Below are positions 32,608 to 39,994 of a stretch of DNA of 59,154 bases, piece by piece. Source of the DNA: Candidatus Dormiibacterota bacterium. Lineage in GTDB: Bacteria; Chloroflexota; Dormibacteria; Dormibacterales; Dormibacteraceae. The position numbers and the translations under genes are program-made. The stretch covers positions 1 through 59,154 of the forward strand of contig PNAG01000024.1 in assembly GCA_003169845.1 (NCBI GenBank), read 5' to 3'. A model generated the notes under the pieces. That model was not told the DNA's origin. It made no database searches and saw only the letters and a program-made list of their open reading frames with translations. Every line of letters starts with the position of its first letter. The first letter of the stretch is position 1.

Positions 32608-33186
32608 ATGACCACGCGTAAGCATCCGCTCGACCCGCACGAGCCGGAGGGGCGCAGCGAAACGGTCGAGGCCCCCGAGTCACGGCTGGCCTCCTCGATG
32701 GAGGGCAAGATCGCCGAGTTGGAATCGTCGCTTGCCGAGGCGAAGGACCGATACCTGCGCACGGCCGCCGACTTCGACAACTTCAAGAAGCGGTCGCGCC
32801 AGCAGCAGCTGGAGACGATACAGCACGCTTCGGCCGATCTCATCGCTCGCCTCCTACCGGCCCTGGACGACCTGCACAAGGCGCTCGACCACAAGCCGCA
32901 GGGCGTCGACGAGTCGTGGGTCAAGGGCCTTGAGCTGAGCGTCCGCAAGCTGGAGGAGGCGCTCAGCGCGCACGGGCTGGAACCGATCCATGCCGTCGGC
33001 GTTCCCTTCGACCCCAAACTGCACGAGGCGATCGGATACGAGGAGTCGACCGAGCACCCGGAGGACACCGTGACCTCCGAGCTGCGGCGCGGCTATCGCA
33101 TCCGCGATCGCGTGGTCAGGCCGGCGCTCGTCAAGGTGGCGCGCCCACCCGAGCTGCCGGCGTCAGACGGCGAATCCACAGCCTAG
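32608..33186 (+). CDS. grpE: nucleotide exchange factor GrpE
   Basis: A 192-residue co-chaperone that releases ADP from DnaK. A charged N-terminal coiled coil (about 30-75, with YLRTAADFDNFKKRSR) is followed by LLPALDDLHKAL and the C-terminal beta-domain with PFDPKLHEAIGYEES and RRGYRIRDRVVRPALVKVA. It is normal in length. It lies 31 nt after hrcA and 3 nt before dnaJ. dnaK, usually between grpE and dnaJ, is absent. Confidence 0.95.
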   Translation: MTTRKHPLDPHEPEGRSETVEAPESRLASSMEGKIAELESSLAEAKDRYLRTAADFDNFKKRSRQQQLETIQHASADLIARLLPALDDLHKALDHKPQGVDESWVKGLELSVRKLEEALSAHGLEPIHAVGVPFDPKLHEAIGYEESTEHPEDTVTSELRRGYRIRDRVVRPALVKVARPPELPASDGESTA

Positions 33187-33189
33187 ACC

Positions 33190-34311
33190 TTGGCCGTCAA
33201 GCGCGACTACTACGAGGTCCTGGGCGTGGGCCGGCAAGCCTCCGCTGAGGACCTGAAGCGCGCATTCCGCAAGATTGCCATGGACTCGCACCCGGACCGA
33301 AACCCGGACGACGCGATCGCGGCCGCCAGGTTCAAGGAGGCGAGCGAGGCCTATTCGATCCTTTCCGACCCGGGACGGCGCCGGACGTACGACATGTTCG
33401 GCCACGCGGCGGTCGAGGCGGGCGGAGGACCGGGCGTCGACTTCTCCGGCATGCCGTTCGGGGACATCTTCGAGACTTTCTTCGGCAGCGGGTTCGGCGG
33501 CCGTGGCCGTCGCGAACGCTCAAATCGCGGCGACGATCTCCGCTACGACCTCACGATCAGTTTCGAAGAGGCGTTCACAGGTGTCGAAAAGCAGGTCGAC
33601 CTCACGCGACTCGCCAACTGCGAGCGCTGCTCAGGAAGCGGAGCGGAGCCGGGTACAGGCGATGAAACTTGTCCAGGCTGCCGCGGCTCCGGCCAGATCA
33701 GGCGCCAGGCGCAGTCCATCTTCGGCTCCGTCGTCACGGCGGCAACGTGTCCGACGTGCGGTGGTGCCGGCCGCCTGCTCAAGAGCCCGTGCGTACAGTG
33801 CCGGGGCCAGGGTCGCGTGCAGACCACGAGGCGGCTCGCCGTCAAGATCCCGGCCGGCGTGGACACCGGGTCGCAGATCCGCCTCAGCGGGGAGGGGGGA
33901 GCCGGCCTCAGGGGCGGCTCGCCGGGAGACCTGTACGTCGTGCTGCGCGTCAAGGCGCATCCGCACCTGGCGCGCCACGAGCAGGACACCGTGTACGAGC
34001 TCCGCGTGAACATGGTCCAGGCCGCACTTGGCGACCGGATCGAGATCCCGACCCTCGAAGGACTGGTCGAGATCGCCATCCCGGCCGGCACCCAGAACGG
34101 GCAGTCTTTCCGCCTGGCCGGCCGCGGGATGCCGGACGTTCGCGGAGGGCGGCGCGGCGACCAGTACGTTGTGGTGCAGGTCGTCATCCCCAAGGACCTC
34201 ACGGCGGAGCAGAAGGCGATCCTGCGCAAGGTCGGCGGCCTGACGGGCAAGCCCGAGAAGGTCTCCAAGGGCTTCTTCGAGAAGCTTCGCGACGCCATAT
34301 CGCTCGATTAG
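33190..34311 (+). CDS. dnaJ: chaperone DnaJ
   Basis: A 373-residue type I J-protein that stimulates DnaK. The J domain (about 1-70) has the HPD motif (DSHPDRNPDD). A short Gly/Phe region follows (GMPFGDIFETFFGSGFGG). Four CxxCxGxG zinc repeats lie about 139-215 (CERCSGSG, CPGCRGSG, CPTCGGAG, CVQCRGQG), then the C-terminal substrate domains. The start is TTG at 33190. A 10-nt piece of the 3' end, including the stop, is repeated 32 nt downstream. Confidence 0.96.
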   Translation: MAVKRDYYEVLGVGRQASAEDLKRAFRKIAMDSHPDRNPDDAIAAARFKEASEAYSILSDPGRRRTYDMFGHAAVEAGGGPGVDFSGMPFGDIFETFFGSGFGGRGRRERSNRGDDLRYDLTISFEEAFTGVEKQVDLTRLANCERCSGSGAEPGTGDETCPGCRGSGQIRRQAQSIFGSVVTAATCPTCGGAGRLLKSPCVQCRGQGRVQTTRRLAVKIPAGVDTGSQIRLSGEGGAGLRGGSPGDLYVVLRVKAHPHLARHEQDTVYELRVNMVQAALGDRIEIPTLEGLVEIAIPAGTQNGQSFRLAGRGMPDVRGGRRGDQYVVVQVVIPKDLTAEQKAILRKVGGLTGKPEKVSKGFFEKLRDAISLD

Positions 34312-34343
34312 TGCGCCCTGCGCGCGCCCGGCTGCTCGATTAG
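34302..34343 (+). repeat. duplicated dnaJ 3' end
   Basis: GCTCGATTAG, the final codons and stop of dnaJ (34302-34311), occurs again at 34334-34343. The repeat is short but fits the pattern seen after rsmE and after the GGDEF/EAL gene. Confidence 0.45.
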
Positions 34344-34459
34344 GGCGGCTGGGGAGGGGACTTCTCAGCCACTTCTAAGGTTCTAGGCATAACTTGGCGG
34401 GTTCCGGGGTAGTTATTAGGTTCGGCTGTAGCTTTGACCAGTACATAAGAAGGAAGAGT

Positions 34460-34750
34460 GTGGCTAAAACAATCGATCTCGAGCTGACGCGGGCCGAAGT
34501 GGAGGTCATCGAGCTGGAAGCTCGCCTCCGGGTGGTGCCCATGAACGATACCCAGCTTTCTGACGCCCTGAAGACTGCCCTGGCGGCCAAGAAGGAGCGG
34601 CTCAAGAAGCTGCGGACCCTGCACGCGGCCGCCGGGCGCGCCCACAGCACGGACAAGGAGAACGGGGACGTCAACCCCCTCCTGGCCCAGCGCCGCCCGC
34701 CCCTGAAGCGCACGGTCCCCCAGCGCCCGCCGGCCAAGTCCAGCAAGTAA
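34460..34750 (+). CDS. small charged coiled-coil protein
   Basis: A 96-residue protein with no family I recognise. Residues about 1-60 are predicted helical with heptad-like spacing ([34 protein letters not shown]). The last 25 residues are basic and proline-rich (RRPPLKRTVPQRPPAKSSK). The GTG start follows a purine-rich GAAGGAAGAG ribosome site. It stands alone between dnaJ and the GGDEF/EAL gene. The basic tail could bind nucleic acid; this is a guess. Confidence 0.6.
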   Translation: MAKTIDLELTRAEVEVIELEARLRVVPMNDTQLSDALKTALAAKKERLKKLRTLHAAAGRAHSTDKENGDVNPLLAQRRPPLKRTVPQRPPAKSSK

Positions 34751-34828
34751 TCCGGGAAGCGATCCGGGCTTATTAGCCCGGCGTTCAGGCGGGGCCTGGC
34801 GCAGCGAATCGCGGGTTCGACCGTTATC

Positions 34829-37800
34829 GTGGTCGAGTTGGCCAGCGATCCTAAGCCGTCCCTGCCCGAATCCACCGCCCGCCCCAGCCCCGCGGGCCAC
34901 GCCCCATCCGCCGTTGACGCGATCGCCGGTTGGACCAACGAGGAGTCTGGATCGTTGCGGTGGGCGCAGCTCCTGCCGGTGATCACCGGAGTTGCCGCGG
35001 CCGTGATCCTGGCGGCGGTCGGATTCCGATTGTGGCTCGCCAGCGTCGGCTCCACCGAGTTGGTGGCCTGGGCGGCGGCTCTCCTCGTCCTGGCGGTCCT
35101 CGCTTACCTGAGCCAGCACGTCCTCGATCGCAACCTCGCACTCCAGGCGGAGCGCCAGGCTTCGCTCCTCAAGGCCATCAGCGATATCGGCGAGGGGCTG
35201 GTGATCACCGAGAACGGCCGCTTCATCGCGGGCAACGCCGCCTATGAGTCCCTCACCGGGTACGAAGCGACCGAGCTGATGGCGCTGGCGTCGCTGATCG
35301 AGCTTGCCCCGACTGAGGAACGCCAGCACCTGGCCGAGCAGCTGGCCATCAGGCTCGAGGGAGGCGACGCGCCGGTTCGTTACGAGTCGGCGCTCATCAG
35401 GAAGGACGGCCGCCAGATCCAGATCGAGACGGCTGTGCGCCGCCTGACCGCTGAAGGCAAGCACAGGCTGCTGGCACTGGTTCACGACATCAGCGAGCGG
35501 CACCGAATGGAAGAGGCGGAGCGCGAAAGCGAGACCAGGTTCCGGACTCTGTTCGAGCAGGCCCAGGCGGGCATGGCCTTCGCCAGCCTCAACGGGCACA
35601 TCACCACCGTCAACCCTGCCTTCTGCCAGCTGGTCGGCTACAGCGACGCGGAGCTGCGCAAACTCTCGCTCCTGGACATCACCTATGCCGAGGACGTTCC
35701 GGCGGTGCAGGAGGCGCTGCGGCGGATGCTCGCCGGAGAAGACGAGGGCACGCGTCTCGAGAAGCGCTACACGAGAAAGGACGGTGAGACGGTCTGGGTC
35801 GACGTGACGACCCGGCTCGTGCGCGGACCGGACGGCAAGGCTATGTACCTCCAGACGGTCGCTGTCAACATCCGCGATCGGAAGCGGGCAGAGGTGCTTC
35901 AGGCTGCGCGCTTTGCCGTCACCCAGGCGCTGGTCACGTCGCCAGGCTGGGAAAAGGCGGCGCCGGGAGTGCTCGAGGGCCTGTGCCGGACGCTCGACTG
36001 GGAGCTGGCCGAGTACTGGGAAGTAGACGCCGAGCGCGAGACCATGCACTTCGTCACCGCCTGGAAACGGCCCGGGCGCGACACGTCGAGCTATGAGGCC
36101 ACGGCACCTCAGACGAGCTATCGCAGGGGAGAGGGGCTGGCCGGTCGGGTCTGGGAGACCGGAGCTCCGGTCTCGGTACCGGATGTTGCCGCCGACGATT
36201 CGCCGCGCTCGGCCGCCGCCATCGCCGCGGGACTCAGGGGCATCGTCGGGTTCCCGGTGCGCAGCGGCCGCCGCGTGGTCGCGATGATCGCGCTGCATAC
36301 GTGGGCGCCGCGCGAGCTGGACGAGGGATTGCTCGCAGTCATGAACGACGTCGGGTCGCAGATCGGCGAGTTCGTCGAGCGCAAGCGCGCCGAGCTGGCG
36401 CTCCAGGAAAGCGAGAAGCGGATGCGGTCTGTCCTGGACAACGTCTCGGACGGCCTCGCCACCATCGAGCAATCCGGGCTCATCGAGTCGGCCAACCCGG
36501 CCGTGGTCAAGCTGTTCGGCTACTCCGAGCCGGAGCTGGTCGGCCAGCAGGCGGACGTTCTCATCGCGACCACGCACCGGAGCGCGTTCGTCAGCTATCT
36601 CGAGCGCCGTCTGAAGCTCGACATCCCGGTCAGCGGAGCCCACGAAACGATGGGCAAGCGCAAGAACGGGAGCCTGTTCCCGCTCGAGTTCGTCGTCAGC
36701 TCGATGCAGATCGGCTCGCGCCATCTTTTCATCGCTACCCTCCGCGACATCTCCGAGCGCAAGGCTCACACCGACGCGCTCGAGTACCAGGCTCTGCACG
36801 ACGCGCTGACCGGGCTGCCGAACCGCAGCCTGTTCGGGGACCGCCTGCGCCAGGCCCTGCTCGCGGCGCGCCGCAACCAGAAGATGTTCGGCGTGTTGCT
36901 GCTCGACCTCGACCGCTTCAAGGACATCAATGACGCTCTCGGACACGACCGGGGCGACAGCCTGCTGCAGGAGGTCACGGCACGGCTCCGCGGCGTCCTT
37001 CGCGCGACCGACACCATCGCGCGCCTCGGCGGTGACGAGTTCGCGGTGCTCACCACCGACGCAAAGCATCCCGATGACATCGTCGCCACCGCGCGCAAGA
37101 TCCTCGCCGCGCTCGAAGGACCGTTTGCCATCGCAGACCAGATGGTCGAGACGGGCGCCTCCATCGGAACCGCGATGTATCCGCTCCATGGAGACGATCC
37201 GAGCACGCTGCTCAGACGCGCCGACGTGGCGATGTACGTCGCGAAACGCTCAGGCGGCGGGTACGCGGTCTACGCTCCCGAGCAGGAGGCCCAGACGCTG
37301 CGCCGCTCAGGCCTGGCCGGCGAGCTCCGGCGGTCGATCCCGCAGGGCGAGCTCGTGCTGCACTATCAACCGCAGGTCACCCTCGCCACCGGAGCGATCC
37401 ACTCTGTCGAGGCCCTGGTTCGCTGGAACCATCCGCGCGAGGGATTGATGCCGCCCGACCGCTTCATCCCGATGGCGGAGGAAACCGGCATCATCCATCC
37501 GCTCACGGCCTGGGTGATCGATTCGGCGCTGGCGCAGCTGACCAGGTGGCTTGCGGACGGCCTTGACGTGTCGGTCTCGCTCAACGTCTCGCCTCGCAAC
37601 ATCGAAGACCACTCGCTCGAAGAGATGGTCGCCCGCGCACTGGGGACGTTCAAGGTGGAACCGCAGCGGCTCACGCTCGAGATCACCGAGGGAGTGGCGA
37701 TGGCCGCGGCCGCCGGGAAAGCGCTGCACCGGCTCAACGAGATGGGCGTGCGCCTCGCGCTCGACGATTTTGGAACGGGCTACTCGTCGCTGCTCTACCT

Positions 37801-38083
37801 CATGCGCCTGCCGGTGAATGAGATCAAGATCGACCGCTCGTTCGTATCCGCGCTTGCATCAGACCCCGATTCGGGCGCGATCGTGCGGTCGGCTGTCGGG
37901 CTGGGTCACAACCTCGGCCTGCGAGTGGTCGCCGAAGGCCTTCAGGACCGCGAAGCGGAGGCCGTGCTGGTCGAGGCCGGCTGCGACGCGGCGCAGGGAT
38001 TCCTTGTCGGGCGGCCGGCCCCAGAGCACGAGATCACCACCCTTCTCATGGCTCACTCGGGGCTCGCGAAACAGCTCGACTAA
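34829..38083 (+). CDS. PAS-PAS-GAF-PAS-GGDEF-EAL cyclic-di-GMP protein
   Basis: A 1084-residue membrane signalling protein. Two membrane helices (about 50-95) are followed by PAS (about 115-225), PAS (about 235-355), GAF (about 365-510), PAS (about 525-640), GGDEF (about 660-820; RLGGDEF near 733, with an RATD inhibitory site five residues before the motif) and EAL (about 845-1080; VEALVRW near 860, then LEITEG, LDDFGTGYSS, EIKIDRSF). Both catalytic motifs look intact, so it may make and break cyclic-di-GMP under sensor control. A TATCGT box 7 nt before TTG 34838 suggests that a leaderless start there is also possible. Its neighbour region makes surface glycans, a frequent target of cyclic-di-GMP. 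Confidence 0.93.
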   Translation: MVELASDPKPSLPESTARPSPAGHAPSAVDAIAGWTNEESGSLRWAQLLPVITGVAAAVILAAVGFRLWLASVGSTELVAWAAALLVLAVLAYLSQHVLDRNLALQAERQASLLKAISDIGEGLVITENGRFIAGNAAYESLTGYEATELMALASLIELAPTEERQHLAEQLAIRLEGGDAPVRYESALIRKDGRQIQIETAVRRLTAEGKHRLLALVHDISERHRMEEAERESETRFRTLFEQAQAGMAFASLNGHITTVNPAFCQLVGYSDAELRKLSLLDITYAEDVPAVQEALRRMLAGEDEGTRLEKRYTRKDGETVWVDVTTRLVRGPDGKAMYLQTVAVNIRDRKRAEVLQAARFAVTQALVTSPGWEKAAPGVLEGLCRTLDWELAEYWEVDAERETMHFVTAWKRPGRDTSSYEATAPQTSYRRGEGLAGRVWETGAPVSVPDVAADDSPRSAAAIAAGLRGIVGFPVRSGRRVVAMIALHTWAPRELDEGLLAVMNDVGSQIGEFVERKRAELALQESEKRMRSVLDNVSDGLATIEQSGLIESANPAVVKLFGYSEPELVGQQADVLIATTHRSAFVSYLERRLKLDIPVSGAHETMGKRKNGSLFPLEFVVSSMQIGSRHLFIATLRDISERKAHTDALEYQALHDALTGLPNRSLFGDRLRQALLAARRNQKMFGVLLLDLDRFKDINDALGHDRGDSLLQEVTARLRGVLRATDTIARLGGDEFAVLTTDAKHPDDIVATARKILAALEGPFAIADQMVETGASIGTAMYPLHGDDPSTLLRRADVAMYVAKRSGGGYAVYAPEQEAQTLRRSGLAGELRRSIPQGELVLHYQPQVTLATGAIHSVEALVRWNHPREGLMPPDRFIPMAEETGIIHPLTAWVIDSALAQLTRWLADGLDVSVSLNVSPRNIEDHSLEEMVARALGTFKVEPQRLTLEITEGVAMAAAAGKALHRLNEMGVRLALDDFGTGYSSLLYLMRLPVNEIKIDRSFVSALASDPDSGAIVRSAVGLGHNLGLRVVAEGLQDREAEAVLVEAGCDAAQGFLVGRPAPEHEITTLLMAHSGLAKQLD

Positions 38084-38250
38084 TTTATGAGGGAAAACCC
38101 GGATGGTTTTCCCTCATCGGCCGGCGCTTCGCGCGGGCCTGCTCCCATTCCGGTAGATCGATGGGACCTGATTGAGAATCTGAAGCAGGCAACGCTCGGA
38201 GGCAAAAGAGGCAAAGTCGCGACCGGGCGCAGCCCGGTCGCCCCGGCCAC
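38084..38250 (+). repeat. interspersed structured repeat, copy B
   Basis: A perfect 13-bp stem (38087-38117), a GGCCGGCGCTTCGCGCGGGCC hairpin region, CCCAT/ATGGG (38144-38165), AATCTGAAGC, and a 10-bp terminal hairpin (38219-38241) closed by GCA. The block order and many bases equal copy A at 28736. It begins at the stop codon of the GGDEF/EAL gene. Copy C follows in tandem at a 177-nt offset. Confidence 0.78.
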
Positions 38251-38390
38251 GCTCGACTAATTTATGAGGGAAAACCCGGAGGCTGGATGGTTTTCCCTCA
38301 TCGGCCGGCGCTTCGCGCGGGCCTGCTCACATTCCGGTATATCGATGGGACCTGATTGAGAATCTGAAGCAGGCCACGCTGGACTCGATG
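38251..38390 (+). repeat. interspersed structured repeat, copy C (partial, tandem)
   Basis: This copy begins with GCTCGACTAATTTATGAGGG, which is the last codons and stop of the upstream gene plus the start of copy B, so a 177-nt segment was duplicated in tandem with the gene end included. It carries a 7-nt insertion in the first loop and a few substitutions, and it stops before the terminal hairpin. It fills the space up to rmlD. Confidence 0.78.
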
Positions 38391-38436
38391 GGGAGACGCG
38401 GGTTGCTGTTCGGCGTGAATTGGTACGGTGCCGGAT

Positions 38437-39282
38437 GTGAGGGCCATCGTCTTGGGGGCTGGGGGCCAATTGGGGTCAGAGCTGTCCCGCCTCGTTGGCC
38501 ATGACTCCGCTTTCACGCACGACCAGGTATCGGTGATGGATCCGGTCGCCGTGGACGCGCTGCTGAGCGGCCTGCGCCCGGCGCTGGTCTTCAACTGCGC
38601 CGCCTACAACGCCGTCGACCGGGCCGAGACCGAGCGAGATCTCGCGTTCGCGGTCAACGCCGAAGGCCCGGCCAACCTCGCGAGGGCATGTGCGCGTCAC
38701 CGCATCCGCCTTGTCCACTTCTCGACCAACTTCGTGTTCGACGGCATGCTCGACAGGCCGTATGTCGAATTGGACGAGCCGGCGCCACTCGGCGCTTATG
38801 GCGCGTCCAAGCTCGAAGGTGAGCAGTGGGTGCTGGACCTCCAACCGCACTCGCTCGTGATCAGGACTTCGGCTCTCTACGGTGACCGCGGGTCGGCCAT
38901 CAAAGGTGGAAGCTTCCCCGACAGGATCCTCTCGCGCGCCGTAAGTGGGGAGAGTTTGCGGGTCGTTGCCGACCAGAAGGTGAACCCGACCTACGCGTCC
39001 GACCTGGCCGCCGTCGCGCTCGAGCTCGCGGAGTCAGATCTCGAGGGGCTCGTTCATGTGGTGGCCGCGGGGTGCGCCGGCTGGGACGAGCTCGCCCGCG
39101 CGGTGCTGGCGGAGTTTGACGTGCCGGCCGCCGTAGAAGCGGTTTCATCTGCTGAGCTGGGGGCTCCAGCGCCGAGGCCGCTCAACGGCTGCCTTGCTTC
39201 CGCCCGGGTGGCGCCAATGCGGCACTGGCGTGAAGGACTGCACGACTGGGCGGTACGTCGCGCGGCCCAACACAGGCTATAA
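38437..39282 (+). CDS. rmlD: dTDP-4-dehydrorhamnose reductase-like protein
   Basis: An SDR of about 281 residues that makes the last reduction to dTDP-L-rhamnose. VLGAGGQLGSEL is the NADPH site, FNCAAYNAVDRAE, HFSTNFVFDG and YGASKLEGE the active-site blocks (Tyr-x-x-x-Lys). I choose GTG 38437, which gives the natural N-terminus MRAIVLGAGGQLG and lies 7 nt after TACGGT; GTG 38428 is the alternative. rmlA, rmlB and rmlC are not in the window, so rhamnose synthesis depends on genes elsewhere. It opens the surface-glycan region. Confidence 0.88.
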   Translation: MRAIVLGAGGQLGSELSRLVGHDSAFTHDQVSVMDPVAVDALLSGLRPALVFNCAAYNAVDRAETERDLAFAVNAEGPANLARACARHRIRLVHFSTNFVFDGMLDRPYVELDEPAPLGAYGASKLEGEQWVLDLQPHSLVIRTSALYGDRGSAIKGGSFPDRILSRAVSGESLRVVADQKVNPTYASDLAAVALELAESDLEGLVHVVAAGCAGWDELARAVLAEFDVPAAVEAVSSAELGAPAPRPLNGCLASARVAPMRHWREGLHDWAVRRAAQHRL

Positions 39283-39571
39283 AAAAGGCTCGGGCCGGGC
39301 GATTTCTCGACACCGGCTCCGAGCTTGGCTGCGGGGGGTGAGGTTCCAAGTGATGATGATTCCCCGATTAACTTTTCCTCGAGACTCATTCCCCTCTAGG
39401 GGTCCGCGCTCTCACGCGCAACGCAAAAGTTTAGGCGCGGAAACCCCAAGCAATGATGTCGATCTCTGTACATTTTTGACGACGAAACGACTGCGTCACT
39501 CTGGGAATTCCAAGCCTTCGCATTGTGCAGCGATCCCGCCGTGTTAGAAGTGCGTTGCCCTAGCAAACGAC
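39283..39571. other. 289-nt leader before the tandem-HTH gene
   Basis: No gene is supported. A GCTCGG/CCGAGC hairpin with inner CCGG pairs (39288-39324) follows the rmlD stop and may be its terminator, though it has no T-run. A second stem, GGGG-CCGCGC paired with GCGCGG-CCCC, spans about 39399-39448. The segment around 39460-39540 is lower in GC than its surroundings. I see no riboswitch family whose conserved core fits. Confidence 0.35.
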
Positions 39572-39994
39572 TTGCACACATTGATCAGCTCGAACGATTT
39601 AGCACTGCGTCTCGGCGTGAGCCGGGCGACCGTTTTGCGTGCTGTGGCGCGGGGTTTGCTCCGTCCGGCCGTGGTGACCCCGGGCGGCCATCGCCGGTTT
39701 CTTGTTGAAGATCCTGCGGATGGCGCTGAAGATCCTGCAGATGGCGCTGAGGATGCCGGCGAGCTCGCCAGTCGCGGTGATCTTCGTCCGCCTCGGGCTG
39801 AGCTCGTCAGCTCCAGGGAGGCGGCCCGGCTCCTCGGTGTCAGCCAACCGACTTTGAACCGGGCCGTCCGCGAAGGCCGGGTCCGTCCTACAGCGGTCAC
39901 GCCTGGAGGTCACCGCCGTTTTGCTGCCTCCGAGCTCGCCAACTCCCGCGCGGCGGCCCTCCAGGCCGAAACGCCCGACTGGACCGACTGCTGA
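39572..39994 (+). CDS. regulator with two BldC/MerR-like HTH domains
   Basis: A 140-residue protein made of two copies of a MerR/excisionase-type winged HTH: about 4-46 (NDLALRLGVSRATVLRAV, ending TPGGHRRF) and about 79-122 (REAARLLGVSQPTLNRAV, ending TPGGHRRF). A linker encoded by a 21-nt tandem repeat (PADGAED twice) joins them. BldC of Streptomyces, a single-domain relative, binds direct repeats cooperatively. It starts at TTG 39572 (TTG 39581 also possible) and its stop overlaps the GT2 start (TGATG), so it probably regulates the exosortase/glycan operon. Confidence 0.83.
   Translation: MHTLISSNDLALRLGVSRATVLRAVARGLLRPAVVTPGGHRRFLVEDPADGAEDPADGAEDAGELASRGDLRPPRAELVSSREAARLLGVSQPTLNRAVREGRVRPTAVTPGGHRRFAASELANSRAAALQAETPDWTDC
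39707..39748 (+). repeat. 21-nt tandem repeat in the HTH linker
   Basis: Two 21-nt units (39707-39727 and 39728-39748) differ at one base, and a third degenerate half-unit follows. They encode the acidic linker EDPADGA repeated. The in-frame unit length lets the spacing of the two HTH domains vary by seven residues per copy. Confidence 0.8.

Noticed and set aside
34340..37189. A 949-codon open frame on the minus strand
   Set aside because: It is wholly antisense to the GGDEF/EAL gene, whose domains are unmistakable. Its translation is rich in Arg, His, Asp and Leu without any motif, as expected for a shadow frame in GC-rich DNA.
38084..38390. Insertion sequence or transposon end
   Set aside because: No transposase, target-site duplication or terminal inverted repeats are seen; the element is defined by internal hairpins.
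39395..39450. A cyclic-di-GMP riboswitch (GEMM) in the leader of the tandem-HTH gene
   Set aside because: A few bases (ACGCAAA, TTTAGGCG) recall GEMM, and a cyclic-di-GMP enzyme is upstream, but the two conserved stems and the tetraloop receptor cannot be laid out.
39707..39770. Short regular repeats suggesting a CRISPR-like array
   Set aside because: The 21-nt units are directly adjacent, in frame, and encode a protein linker; there are no spacers and no cas genes.
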